Part shown: positions 1-6,114 of the stretch, in pieces
Numbering within the stretch: position 1 is the stretch's first letter
Layout: each line of letters opens with the position of its first letter
Assembly (NCBI GenBank): GCA_028684915.1
Contig: JAQUEZ010000298.1
Coordinates: 1 to 7,109 of the forward strand
DNA length: 7,109 bases
Reading direction: 5' to 3'
Source of the DNA: Desulfobulbus sp.
Lineage (GTDB): Bacteria > Desulfobacterota > Desulfobulbia > Desulfobulbales > Desulfobulbaceae
Program-made: the position numbers and the translations under genes
Notes under the pieces: model-generated
Told to the model about the DNA's origin: nothing
Seen by the model: only the letters and a program-made list of their open reading frames with translations
The model's database searches: none

Positions 1-1
1 C

Positions 2-1495
2 CAACGGCTGCTTGAAGCCCTCCGCCTGGCCATCCCCTACGATTCTGCCGCCCTGCTCCGTCTGGAGAATGACATCTTGGCGCCCATTGCCGCTCAGGGG
101 TTGCAACCCAGGGTCATGGCCACCGATTTTCGCCGCAAGGACCATCCACGGCTCGACATCATCTGTAGTTCCACCGAACCAACCTTATTCTCCAGCGACA
201 GCAAACTGCCCGACCCGTTTGACGGCTTGCTGGTTCTTGATCTGGATTCCGTTGATCACATCCATGCCTGTCTTGGCTGCCCGTTGCTGATGAGAGATCA
301 ACTGGTTGGCGTGCTGGTGTTCGATGCGATCGATCCGGCCGCCTTCAGCCACTTGCCCAAACAGTACATCCAGGTGATCGCCTCGCTCACCAGCGCTCAG
401 ATGCAGACCGTCGACCTGTTGTCGACGCTTGAGAAAGAAGCGGAACGGCAGGGACTCTTGGCCAATGATCTGATGCAGGATATCCAGCAACACAGAGGTC
501 GGGAAATGCTCGGCGCCAGTGCCCAGATCAGGCGACTGCGCCAGGAGATTGAGTTGGTCGCCAAATCCAAGTTCACTATCCTGATTGTGGGAGAGACCGG
601 GGTCGGCAAGGAGTTGGTGGCTCGGTCCGTGCATAACCATTCCCGGCGGCGGGATCAACCGATGCTCTATCTGAATTGCGCCGCCCTTCCCACCGCCCTT
701 GCCGAGAGCGAGCTGTTTGGGCACGTCAAGGGTGCCTTTACCGGCGCCATCGCCGACCGAATCGGCAAGTTTGAACTGGCCGATGGCGGCACCCTGTTTT
801 TGGATGAAATCGGGGAATTACCGCTGGAGATCCAGGCAAAGCTGCTGAGAACAATCCAGGAAGGGGAGATTCAGCGTGTTGGTTCCGAGAAGCTGCAGCA
901 TGTGGATGTCCGCCTGATTACCGCGACCAACCGGAATCTGGAGCAGGAGGTGGCCGCCGGTACCTTTCGGGCCGATCTCTATCATCGCCTGAATGTTTAC
1001 CCGATCACCGTGCCTCCCTTGCGGGATCGACTTGAAGACATCCCGGTGCTGGCGGATTTTTTTATCGAGAAGGCTCGCGTCAATCTTGGCCTGCGACGGG
1101 TGCAGATCAGCTCGGAGGCCGTGAACCTGCTTATGCGCTACAATTGGCCTGGCAATGTCCGCGAGCTGGATAATGTGATTTCCAGGTCGGTGCTCAAGGC
1201 ATCCGCCTATCTGCTCGGCGGTCGGGAGGCGGTCGTCACCCCGGCATGCCTGAGCGGCGATCTCGCTGCGGTGGCGCCGGAACCCCAGAACCTTCTCGAC
1301 AAGACACCGGCCCAGAGTCAAGGGGTCCTTTCGTACCGTGCCGAGGTCAAGGCCTTTGAAATCAAACTCATTCAGAACACCTTGGAGAGGAATCAGGGCA
1401 ATTGGGCGGCCGCAGCCCGGGAACTCGATATGAACCGAAGTAACCTGCACAATCTGGCGACCCGGTTGGGAATCCGCCCAAAAAAGAACTGTTGA
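2..1495 (+). CDS. norR: NorR-like nitric oxide-responsive sigma-54 transcriptional activator (5' truncated by window)
   Basis: An enhancer-binding activator of the NorR family, which senses NO through a mononuclear iron in its GAF domain and then drives sigma-54 promoters of NO-detoxification genes. The reading frame is open from base 2 and encodes 497 residues. Comparison with remembered E. coli NorR (504 aa) suggests about 25 N-terminal residues are missing. The GAF domain (about 1-145) retains counterparts of E. coli R75, D96, D99, H111, C113 and D131 (here R50, D71, D74, H88, C90 and D108, in motifs HPRL, LPDPFDG, HACLG and VFD). The AAA+ domain has Walker A GETGVGKE (bases 590-613), the sigma-54 contact loop GAFTGA (731-748), Walker B LFLDEIGE, sensor I ATNRNL and WPGNVREL. 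A Fis-type helix-turn-helix closes the protein ([20 protein letters not shown]). All key motifs are intact, so it should be functional. The NorR assignment rests on the conserved GAF ligands; its target genes are not visible here. Confidence 0.9.
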   Translation, partial: QRLLEALRLAIPYDSAALLRLENDILAPIAAQGLQPRVMATDFRRKDHPRLDIICSSTEPTLFSSDSKLPDPFDGLLVLDLDSVDHIHACLGCPLLMRDQLVGVLVFDAIDPAAFSHLPKQYIQVIASLTSAQMQTVDLLSTLEKEAERQGLLANDLMQDIQQHRGREMLGASAQIRRLRQEIELVAKSKFTILIVGETGVGKELVARSVHNHSRRRDQPMLYLNCAALPTALAESELFGHVKGAFTGAIADRIGKFELADGGTLFLDEIGELPLEIQAKLLRTIQEGEIQRVGSEKLQHVDVRLITATNRNLEQEVAAGTFRADLYHRLNVYPITVPPLRDRLEDIPVLADFFIEKARVNLGLRRVQISSEAVNLLMRYNWPGNVRELDNVISRSVLKASAYLLGGREAVVTPACLSGDLAAVAPEPQNLLDKTPAQSQGVLSYRAEVKAFEIKLIQNTLERNQGNWAAAARELDMNRSNLHNLATRLGIRPKKNC

Positions 1496-1529
1496 CGACA
1501 ATTGGCTCGAATTCTCTGATTTAGCAGTG

Positions 1530-1559
1530 TTGTATCAATAAATATCAGAGCCTTATAAT
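1530..1559 (+). promoter_or_regulatory. Candidate sigma-70 promoter for the hybrid kinase
   Basis: A perfect -10 hexamer TATAAT (1554-1559) lies 18 bases after a weak -35 TTGTAT (1530-1535, three of six consensus bases). Transcription would begin near 1566 and leave a leader of about 215 bases before the kinase start. The gap downstream of norR is long enough for independent transcription, and no convincing terminator follows norR. This is a consensus match only. Confidence 0.45.
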
Positions 1560-1563
1560 TCGC

Positions 1564-1594
1564 ATATCCCCTGCCCAGCTTGTACTGGGGATGT
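1564..1594 (+). other. Hairpin at the start of the kinase leader
   Basis: Inverted repeat ATATCCCC (1564-1571) / GGGGATGT (1587-1594) makes an 8-bp stem with one G-U pair and a 15-base loop. An alternative inner stem is CCCAG (1574-1578) / CTGGG (1585-1589). It sits at the predicted transcript 5' end. No T-run follows, so it does not look like an intrinsic terminator for norR. It may stabilise the transcript or be an operator, but no function can be assigned. Confidence 0.35.
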
Positions 1595-1731
1595 CTTGAC
1601 CAAAGGTTCCGCCCCGTGTGATAATCGGGCAGGGTCGGCCCAGGGTTGCCAGGCTGACGCTCGACCGTTCCCGTGATGTTTTCTGTGATTGAGTGATCGG
1701 CGGCATTCTCTTGCTTAGCCTTTCGGATACG

Positions 1732-1760
1732 CTGACACAGCGAAAATTCCTGCTTTTTAT
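1732..1760 (+). promoter_or_regulatory. Alternative short-leader promoter with an overlapping palindrome
   Basis: CTGACA (1732-1737, five of six -35 bases) is followed 17 bases later by TTTTAT (1755-1760, four of six -10 bases). Transcription would start just upstream of the kinase ribosome binding site. The -35 hexamer is embedded in a small perfect palindrome, CGCTG-ACA-CAGCG (1730-1742), which could be a protein-binding site. This is weaker than the TATAAT candidate further upstream; either, both or neither may be used. Confidence 0.25.
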
Positions 1761-1770
1761 TAATGAAATT

Positions 1771-1775
1771 GGAGG
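1771..1775 (+). promoter_or_regulatory. Ribosome binding site deciding the kinase start
   Basis: GGAGG sits 5 bases before the ATG at 1781. The in-frame ATG at 1763 lies upstream of this site and has no Shine-Dalgarno of its own, so translation most likely starts at 1781. This removes six residues from the longest open frame. Confidence 0.8.
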
Positions 1776-1780
1776 ATAAG

Positions 1781-4336
1781 ATGGCTCCGAGGTCCATTTC
1801 TGAATCGATGGTCACACCCGAACAGAAGACTCGAACCATACCCCTGTCGTCCTTTTTTATCCGTTTGATCTGGTGGTGCATTCTGCCGTTTGTCCTTCTC
1901 TCGCTATTTCTTGCCATTCAACACATCTCCTCCCTCAAAACGCTTGGCGACCAGAGAGCCGAGTATCAGGCCCGCAACGTTGCCTTCGCCATTGACCAGC
2001 ACATCAAAGGGCATATCGCCGCATTAGAGGTAATGGCGGCTTCATCGCTGGCGGATGACCCATCGCGGTGGCATGAGTTTTACAATGAAGCGCAGGCTTT
2101 TCATCAAAGCTTTGGCGGTCATGTGATCCTCGCAGACCTCGCAATGCAAATGCGTTTCAATACCCGCGCACCTTTCGGGACAGCGCTGCCGCAATTGCCC
2201 AAACCAAAGGGAAAGAGTGCCGTTTCATCCGTTCTCGAAACCGGCAAACCTGCAGTCGGCGATATGTTTCCCGGACCGGTAGCAAAAGAACCGCTGGTTG
2301 CCGTGGCAGTTCCAATAATCCGCAACGGCCAAACGCTATTCCTGTTGCTCAACACTATCGAAACCCGCCAGCTGCAACAACACCTCGACGAATTGGCACT
2401 TACTTCTGAATGGTCCATAGCCGTACTCGACGGTAAAAACGAAGTGATGGCGCGCCGTTCGCCACCGAGTATGGAGTTTCGCCCGATAGCTGAAAATGTC
2501 CCGGAACGCTGGACGGTTAACTTTGCCCATGCGCCCTGGTCGGTGGTTCTCGACATTCCGAGCGAGACCTATCAGAGACCGTTCATCATCGCGGCTGGTG
2601 CATTGGTTTTGGCAATTCTTATTGCCACGTTGATTGGCGTCATCGCCGGACGTTTGGCTGGCCGGCGCTTGACCGGTTCGCTGGCCAATCTGGTTGATTC
2701 TTCCTTAGCCCCGACCACGCAACCGATCATTGCTGAGATCGAATCGGTACGTTGTCTCCTTGACAAAACAGCGGCTGCGCGGCAGGAAGCGGAGTCAACC
2801 CTGCGCGAGAGCGAACAGCAATTCCGCCTGGTCGTGGAGAATGCCCCGGATGCCATTTTCATCCAGACTGAAGGCCAATTCGCCTATCTCAACAGGGCTG
2901 CGGCCGATTTATTGGGTGCGCAGCAGCCTTCCGAATTGATTGGAACCCCGGTCATCGACCGGGTTCACCCGGATTTTCACCAAATAATTAGCGAGCGAAT
3001 CCGACAGCTCAATCAGGAAAAAAAGATTGTCCCGCGCCAGCATGGGATACGCCTGCTGCGCCTGGACAATACCTTTGTAACTGTGGAAACCTCCGCTGTC
3101 CCCTTTGAGCACGGCGGCAAGAACGGCGCGCTCGTTTTCGTGCGCGACCTGACCGAATCCATCCAGGCGCAGGTTCGTCAGAAGGAATTGGAGGGTCAGC
3201 TGAACCAGGCCCAAAAGATGGAGGCCGTAGGCCGGCTGGCAGGAGGAGTTGCACATGATTACAATAACATGCTCAGCGTCATTGTCGGATACTCGGAACT
3301 GGCCCAGGAAAAAATTGCCCACGAAGATCCACTGTATGAATACATTCACGCAATCCATGATGCCGGAATCCGCTCCATCGACATCACTCGGCAACTCCTG
3401 GCCTTTGCCAGAAAGCAGACGATTGCCCCGGTAGCCCTGGACTTGAATAAAATTGTGGAAAGCATGCTCAGAATGCTGCGTCGGCTCATCGGTGAGGATA
3501 TCGACTTGGCTTGGCGTCCCGGATCCGATCTCTGGCCTGTAGAGATGGATCCTTCTCAGGTCGACCAGATACTGGCCAATCTCTGTGTCAATGCTCGGGA
3601 TGCCATTCACGGAGTGGGCCGTGTCACCATTGAAACCGGGATAACAACGTTCGACGCAGCCTATTGCGCCGATCATTTAGGTTTCATACCGGGTGACTAC
3701 GTGCTCCTGGCCGTCAGTGACGACGGATGCGGCATGGACCGCGCAACAATCGAAAAAATATTCGAACCGTTTTTCACAACAAAGGGTATAGGCCAGGGCA
3801 CGGGGCTTGGGCTTTCCACGGTCTACGGCATCGTTAAGCAGAACAACGGTTTCATTAACGTATACAGCGAACCCGGCAAGGGCAGCACCTTCAAGATATA
3901 CCTTGCCCGTCACACTGAGCTGGCGGTCGAGTCTCCCCAAATCGCTCCCCTATGTCTTTCCCATGGCCAAGGCGAAACCATTCTCATCGTCGAAGATGAG
4001 GTCTCGATTTTGGAGTTGGCGAAGAGGATACTGGAAGGCCTGGGATATACCGTGTTGACCGCTAGGCTACCACGTCAGGCCTTGCGTCTTGCTGAAGAAC
4101 ATTCTGGAGAATTCCACCTGCTCATCACCGACGTAGTAATGCCGGAGATGAACGGCAAAGAGCTCTCCCATCGGCTGGGCGAGATGTACCCCACGCTGAG
4201 GACCCTGTTCATGTCCGGCTACACCGCCAATGTCATCGCCCACCGAGGAATCTTGGACCAGGGAATTCAGTTCATGCAGAAGCCGTTCTCCAAAGAGAGC
4301 ATGGCCAAAAAAGTCAGGGAAGCGCTGGACAGCTGA
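1781..4336 (+). CDS. Membrane-bound hybrid histidine kinase: Cache-like sensor, PAS, HisKA, HATPase, receiver
   Basis: An 851-residue inner-membrane sensor kinase of the hybrid type. In order: a transmembrane helix (about 23-47), a periplasmic sensor of about 220 residues that looks like a double Cache fold (for example PAVGDMFPGP then PLVAVAVPI), a second helix (268-290), and a short linker with no clear HAMP. A PAS domain follows (about 344-459, ESEQQFRLVVENAPDAIF). HisKA has its phospho-accepting His at 492 (GGVAHDYNN). HATPase has N box LANLCVNARDAI, G1 DDGCGM and G2 GQGTGLGLS. A C-terminal receiver (732-849) has the acidic pair E738/D739, acceptor D784 (LLITDVVMP), switch residue S812 and K834 (QKPF). 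Every catalytic motif is present. Cache kinases usually sense small extracellular ligands; the ligand here is unknown. No partner regulator with an output domain lies nearby, so the phosphate probably passes in trans to an unlinked protein. A functional link to the adjacent norR is possible but only inferred. Confidence 0.93.
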   Translation: MAPRSISESMVTPEQKTRTIPLSSFFIRLIWWCILPFVLLSLFLAIQHISSLKTLGDQRAEYQARNVAFAIDQHIKGHIAALEVMAASSLADDPSRWHEFYNEAQAFHQSFGGHVILADLAMQMRFNTRAPFGTALPQLPKPKGKSAVSSVLETGKPAVGDMFPGPVAKEPLVAVAVPIIRNGQTLFLLLNTIETRQLQQHLDELALTSEWSIAVLDGKNEVMARRSPPSMEFRPIAENVPERWTVNFAHAPWSVVLDIPSETYQRPFIIAAGALVLAILIATLIGVIAGRLAGRRLTGSLANLVDSSLAPTTQPIIAEIESVRCLLDKTAAARQEAESTLRESEQQFRLVVENAPDAIFIQTEGQFAYLNRAAADLLGAQQPSELIGTPVIDRVHPDFHQIISERIRQLNQEKKIVPRQHGIRLLRLDNTFVTVETSAVPFEHGGKNGALVFVRDLTESIQAQVRQKELEGQLNQAQKMEAVGRLAGGVAHDYNNMLSVIVGYSELAQEKIAHEDPLYEYIHAIHDAGIRSIDITRQLLAFARKQTIAPVALDLNKIVESMLRMLRRLIGEDIDLAWRPGSDLWPVEMDPSQVDQILANLCVNARDAIHGVGRVTIETGITTFDAAYCADHLGFIPGDYVLLAVSDDGCGMDRATIEKIFEPFFTTKGIGQGTGLGLSTVYGIVKQNNGFINVYSEPGKGSTFKIYLARHTELAVESPQIAPLCLSHGQGETILIVEDEVSILELAKRILEGLGYTVLTARLPRQALRLAEEHSGEFHLLITDVVMPEMNGKELSHRLGEMYPTLRTLFMSGYTANVIAHRGILDQGIQFMQKPFSKESMAKKVREALDS

Positions 4337-4415
4337 TTGCCCCTGGCTCCGACGGCAATTCAGGGCTCCATTAGGGCGATCAGTGACACCTATGATCGGT
4401 GTCCTTCGGCAACCT

Positions 4416-4430
4416 GTTTCTTCGTTTCTT
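4416..4430. repeat. 15-bp direct repeat, copy 1
   Basis: The sequence GTTTCTTCGTTTCTT occurs here, about 80 bases after the kinase stop, and again exactly at 4555-4569. The unit is itself a near-dimer of TTTCTT. Together the copies bracket both terminators of the convergent gap. It is a possible trace of an insertion boundary, but its low complexity makes chance or local duplication plausible. Confidence 0.5.
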
Positions 4431-4459
4431 CCATCACGCCGTTTTTTCTTTCTTAGCCG

Positions 4460-4482
4460 AAGGCCAGTTTCCTGGCTTTCTT
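4460..4482 (+). terminator. Likely rho-independent terminator of the hybrid kinase
   Basis: AAGGCCAG (4460-4467) / CTGGCTTT (4472-4479) forms an 8-bp stem (one G-U pair) with a TTTC loop. Its core GCCAG/CTGGC is followed directly by TTTCTT. It reads rightward and lies about 125 bases after the kinase stop, in a stretch without genes. The stem is modest and the T-run is interrupted once. Confidence 0.5.
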
Positions 4483-4500
4483 GACCCGTTAAACCGGCTT

Positions 4501-4542
4501 AAAAGAAACGGCTGCCCAACCGTCATGGTTGGAGCAGCCGTT
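4501..4542 (-). terminator. Strong rho-independent terminator of the ardC-side operon
   Basis: Arms at 4507-4521 and 4527-4542 pair over 15 bp with a single unpaired A (4533) and a 5-base loop GTCAT. Read leftward, the stem ends in GCAGCCGTT and runs directly into TTTCTTTT (the A-rich stretch 4501-4508 on the plus strand). It lies 40 bases beyond the stop of the ArdC-like gene. Stem length, GC content and T-run all fit an intrinsic terminator. Read rightward it lacks an adjacent T-run, so it probably acts one way. Confidence 0.88.
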
Positions 4543-4554
4543 GGCGTTGCTGGG

Positions 4555-4569
4555 GTTTCTTCGTTTCTT
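4555..4569. repeat. 15-bp direct repeat, copy 2
   Basis: An exact second copy of GTTTCTTCGTTTCTT, starting 139 bases after the start of copy 1 and ending 12 bases from the stop codon of the ArdC-like gene. The flanks outside the 15 bases differ between copies. Confidence 0.5.
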
Positions 4570-4581
4570 GAGCGTTGTTTC

Positions 4582-5502
4582 CTATGCTGCCGCCGGCAGC
4601 GTTTCTTCCTGAACACCAACAATCCCGGCCTTGTCGAGGACAAAGTCGGCGGCTTGCTGGGCCTTGGCAGCGGCTGTGAAGATGGCTTTGTTGTCGCCCT
4701 GGAGGATCTGCAGCCAGTGGTGGATATACGCCGGATGGCGCATGTTCTCAAAAGGGATGCCGGTATGGGAGCCGAGGAAGGCCGCGCCGATCTCGGCCAC
4801 CAACTCCTCGAAGGCATAGCCGAGATCACCGAACCGGGTGCCGAACACCCGGTTCAACCGGTTGGGATGCCCTGACCAGTGGCAGATCTCGTGGTAGCCA
4901 GTAGCATAGTAGAAATCACCATGCTCGAAGCTGGACCGATGCGGTAGAAGTACCATGTCTGGACCCGGCAGGTAGCAGGCCTTGTTGCCGCCATGCTTCA
5001 GGTTTGGCAAAGCCAGGATCTGCTCCGCCAGCTCGTTGCACTCGTTCACATCCGACGCCTCTTCTTCGACCAGCGGCGGTAGGTCCAACCCCTCGCACTG
5101 CTCCACGTTGAACACCGTGTAGCTACTGGCAAAGGGGATCAGCTTGCGCTCCTGTTCGTCGTCGGTCAGGGCATCGGGTGCCGCATCGCCGTCCCGGTCC
5201 CTTGCGGGCAGGAACTTCCAGAAAACAATTGACGCTCCTTTCTCGCCCTTGCGCACATGGCCGCCCAACTGCTCGGCATTGCGGAAGGTGAGCCAGCGGG
5301 GATCGACATGACCACTGGCCAGGGCCACAAGATTCAGCAACAGGACGTTCATCCCCCGGTAAGGCCGGTTGGTGAGCGCATTGCGGAAGGGTCCGTAATG
5401 GATCGTTTGCCAGGGCTTAGCCCAGGGATTGACGCCGTCTTCCATGGCGGTGATGATCTTGCCGGTAATTTCTTCGTAGATGGATAGTTTCTGATTATTC
5501 AT
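4582..5502 (-). CDS. ardC: ArdC-like antirestriction protein with zincin-type metallopeptidase domain
   Basis: A 306-residue protein of the ArdC family. Known members, found on conjugative plasmids and integrative elements, bind single-stranded DNA through an N-terminal domain and carry a C-terminal zinc-protease-like domain; they shield incoming DNA from host restriction. Here the N-terminal part (about 5-130) has the family pattern: NPWAKPW, the segment NALTNRPYRGMNVLLLN, and GGHVRKGEKGASIVFWK. The C-terminal part has the zinc site HEICH at 204-208 within YHEICHWSGH, and a downstream FEELVAEIGAAF (231-242) whose Glu would supply the third ligand. Start ATG is preceded by AAGGAG at 5515-5510, 7 bases away. 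It is the last gene of a leftward operon, 52 bases after radC, and is followed by a strong terminator. It appears complete with no disruption. The restriction systems it counters cannot be read from sequence. Confidence 0.9.
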   Translation of the reverse strand: MNNQKLSIYEEITGKIITAMEDGVNPWAKPWQTIHYGPFRNALTNRPYRGMNVLLLNLVALASGHVDPRWLTFRNAEQLGGHVRKGEKGASIVFWKFLPARDRDGDAAPDALTDDEQERKLIPFASSYTVFNVEQCEGLDLPPLVEEEASDVNECNELAEQILALPNLKHGGNKACYLPGPDMVLLPHRSSFEHGDFYYATGYHEICHWSGHPNRLNRVFGTRFGDLGYAFEELVAEIGAAFLGSHTGIPFENMRHPAYIHHWLQILQGDNKAIFTAAAKAQQAADFVLDKAGIVGVQEETLPAAA

Positions 5503-5530
5503 GATTTCGCTCCTTGGGTGCAGGGATATT

Positions 5531-5551
5531 CCATCGGGTCATCCCCAATGG
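5531..5551 (-). other. Hairpin between radC and ardC
   Basis: On the transcribed strand CCATTGGG (5551-5544) pairs with CCCGATGG (5538-5531), giving 8 bp with one G-U pair and a 5-base loop. It occupies most of the 52-base gap and leaves the ardC ribosome binding site free downstream. No T-run follows, so it is not a clear terminator. It could be a processing or stability element that sets relative expression of the two genes. Confidence 0.4.
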
Positions 5552-5554
5552 GTT

Positions 5555-6034
5555 TCATGCGCTGTGATGGCCGGTTTCAGCAAGAGAGACGACCTCATCC
5601 CCCACGATCAGATGATCGAGTACCCGAACATCGATCACCTTGAGGATCTCGGTCAGGGTGCGGGTGAGTTCCAGATCTTCCTTGCTGGGCTGGATGCCGC
5701 CGGAGGGGTGGTTATGGGCGATGATGACCGACGCTGCATTGAGCGCCAGCGCCTCCTTGACCACTTCACGGGGATGGACCGAGTTGCGGTTGATCGAGCC
5801 CCGGAACATCTCCCGCCAAGCCAACACCTGATGCCGGCTGTCGAGGAACAGACCGCCGAACACTTCATGCTCCAGGCCGGTGAGCTTGAGCCCGATGGTT
5901 TCTTTGGCGGCGGTGGGCGACAGGATGGCTGCCCCACGCCGAAACTGATAACCGCTCAACTTGCGGGCTGCGGAGAGGATAGTTTCCTTGGGTGCGGGCT
6001 GGTATATGCCGCAGAGATCTTTGATGTAGAGCAT
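5555..6034 (-). CDS. radC: Short RadC-family JAB/MPN (JAMM) domain protein of mobile-element type
   Basis: A 159-residue RadC-like protein. The JAMM metal site is complete: E57 (LEHEVFG), H107 and H109 (AHNHPSG) and D120 (SKEDLEL), together with family segments SVHPREVVKEAL and RVLDHLIVG. It lacks the N-terminal helix-hairpin-helix region of chromosomal RadC (about 225 aa). This short form is common on integrative elements and plasmids, often near antirestriction genes. Despite its name, the family's role in DNA repair is not established; a metal-dependent hydrolase activity is inferred from the fold. I chose the start at 6034 because AGGAGG lies 5 bases upstream. An in-frame ATG at 6058 would add eight residues but sits upstream of that site. 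The gene lies between the helicase (80-base gap) and ardC (52-base gap), on the same strand. Confidence 0.9.
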   Translation of the reverse strand: MLYIKDLCGIYQPAPKETILSAARKLSGYQFRRGAAILSPTAAKETIGLKLTGLEHEVFGGLFLDSRHQVLAWREMFRGSINRNSVHPREVVKEALALNAASVIIAHNHPSGGIQPSKEDLELTRTLTEILKVIDVRVLDHLIVGDEVVSLAETGHHSA

Positions 6035-6035
6035 G

Positions 6036-6059
6036 TGTGCCTCCTGTGAACGAGGCACA
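6036..6059 (-). promoter_or_regulatory. Hairpin covering the radC ribosome binding site
   Basis: Perfect 8-bp inverted repeat: on the transcribed strand TGTGCCTC (6059-6052), an 8-base loop, then GAGGCACA (6043-6036). The Shine-Dalgarno AGGAGG is at 6045-6040, so four of its six bases are in the stem, and the start codon begins one base after the stem. Folding of this hairpin would hinder initiation of radC. The same perfect repeat could also be a protein-binding site. Confidence 0.55.
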
Positions 6060-6063
6060 ACAG

Positions 6064-6091
6064 CCCATCGGGGCAGTGTGCCCCGTCTGGG
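6064..6091 (-). other. GC-rich hairpin between the helicase gene and radC
   Basis: CGGGGCA (6069-6075) and TGCCCCG (6079-6085) form a perfect 7-bp stem with a 3-base loop, and flanking CCCA (6064-6067) / TGGG (6088-6091) can extend it past a small internal loop. It lies 24 bases beyond the helicase stop. Neither strand has an adjacent T-run, so it looks more like an intercistronic stabilising or attenuating structure than a full terminator. Confidence 0.45.
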
Positions 6092-6114
6092 ATAGGTTTG
6101 AGTTCAAACAGTGG

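Noticed and set aside
1699..1717. Sigma-54-like promoter (GGCAT...TTGCTT) ahead of the kinase, attractive because of the adjacent NorR
   Set aside because: The GG and GC elements are separated by 9 bases, not the required 10, and the -24 element lacks consensus; such spacing normally abolishes function.
1393..1917. Minus-strand open frame of 174 codons spanning the norR-kinase gap
   Set aside because: It overlaps the ends of two real genes, has no ribosome binding site evident and no recognisable product.
2909..3676. Minus-strand open frame of 255 codons within the kinase gene
   Set aside because: The plus strand here encodes PAS, HisKA and HATPase motifs without interruption; the minus frame is a by-product of codon bias.
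4399..4875. Plus-strand open frame of 158 codons opposite the ArdC-like gene
   Set aside because: It lies antisense to a well-supported gene, begins in the terminator region, and its product has no recognisable domain.
5501..6049. Plus-strand open frame of 182 codons opposite radC
   Set aside because: The opposite strand encodes a complete JAMM domain with a good ribosome binding site; this frame is an antisense shadow.
6056..6058. Upstream ATG as the radC start
   Set aside because: It precedes the AGGAGG at 6045-6040; the ATG at 6034 has ideal spacing and gives the usual family N-terminus.
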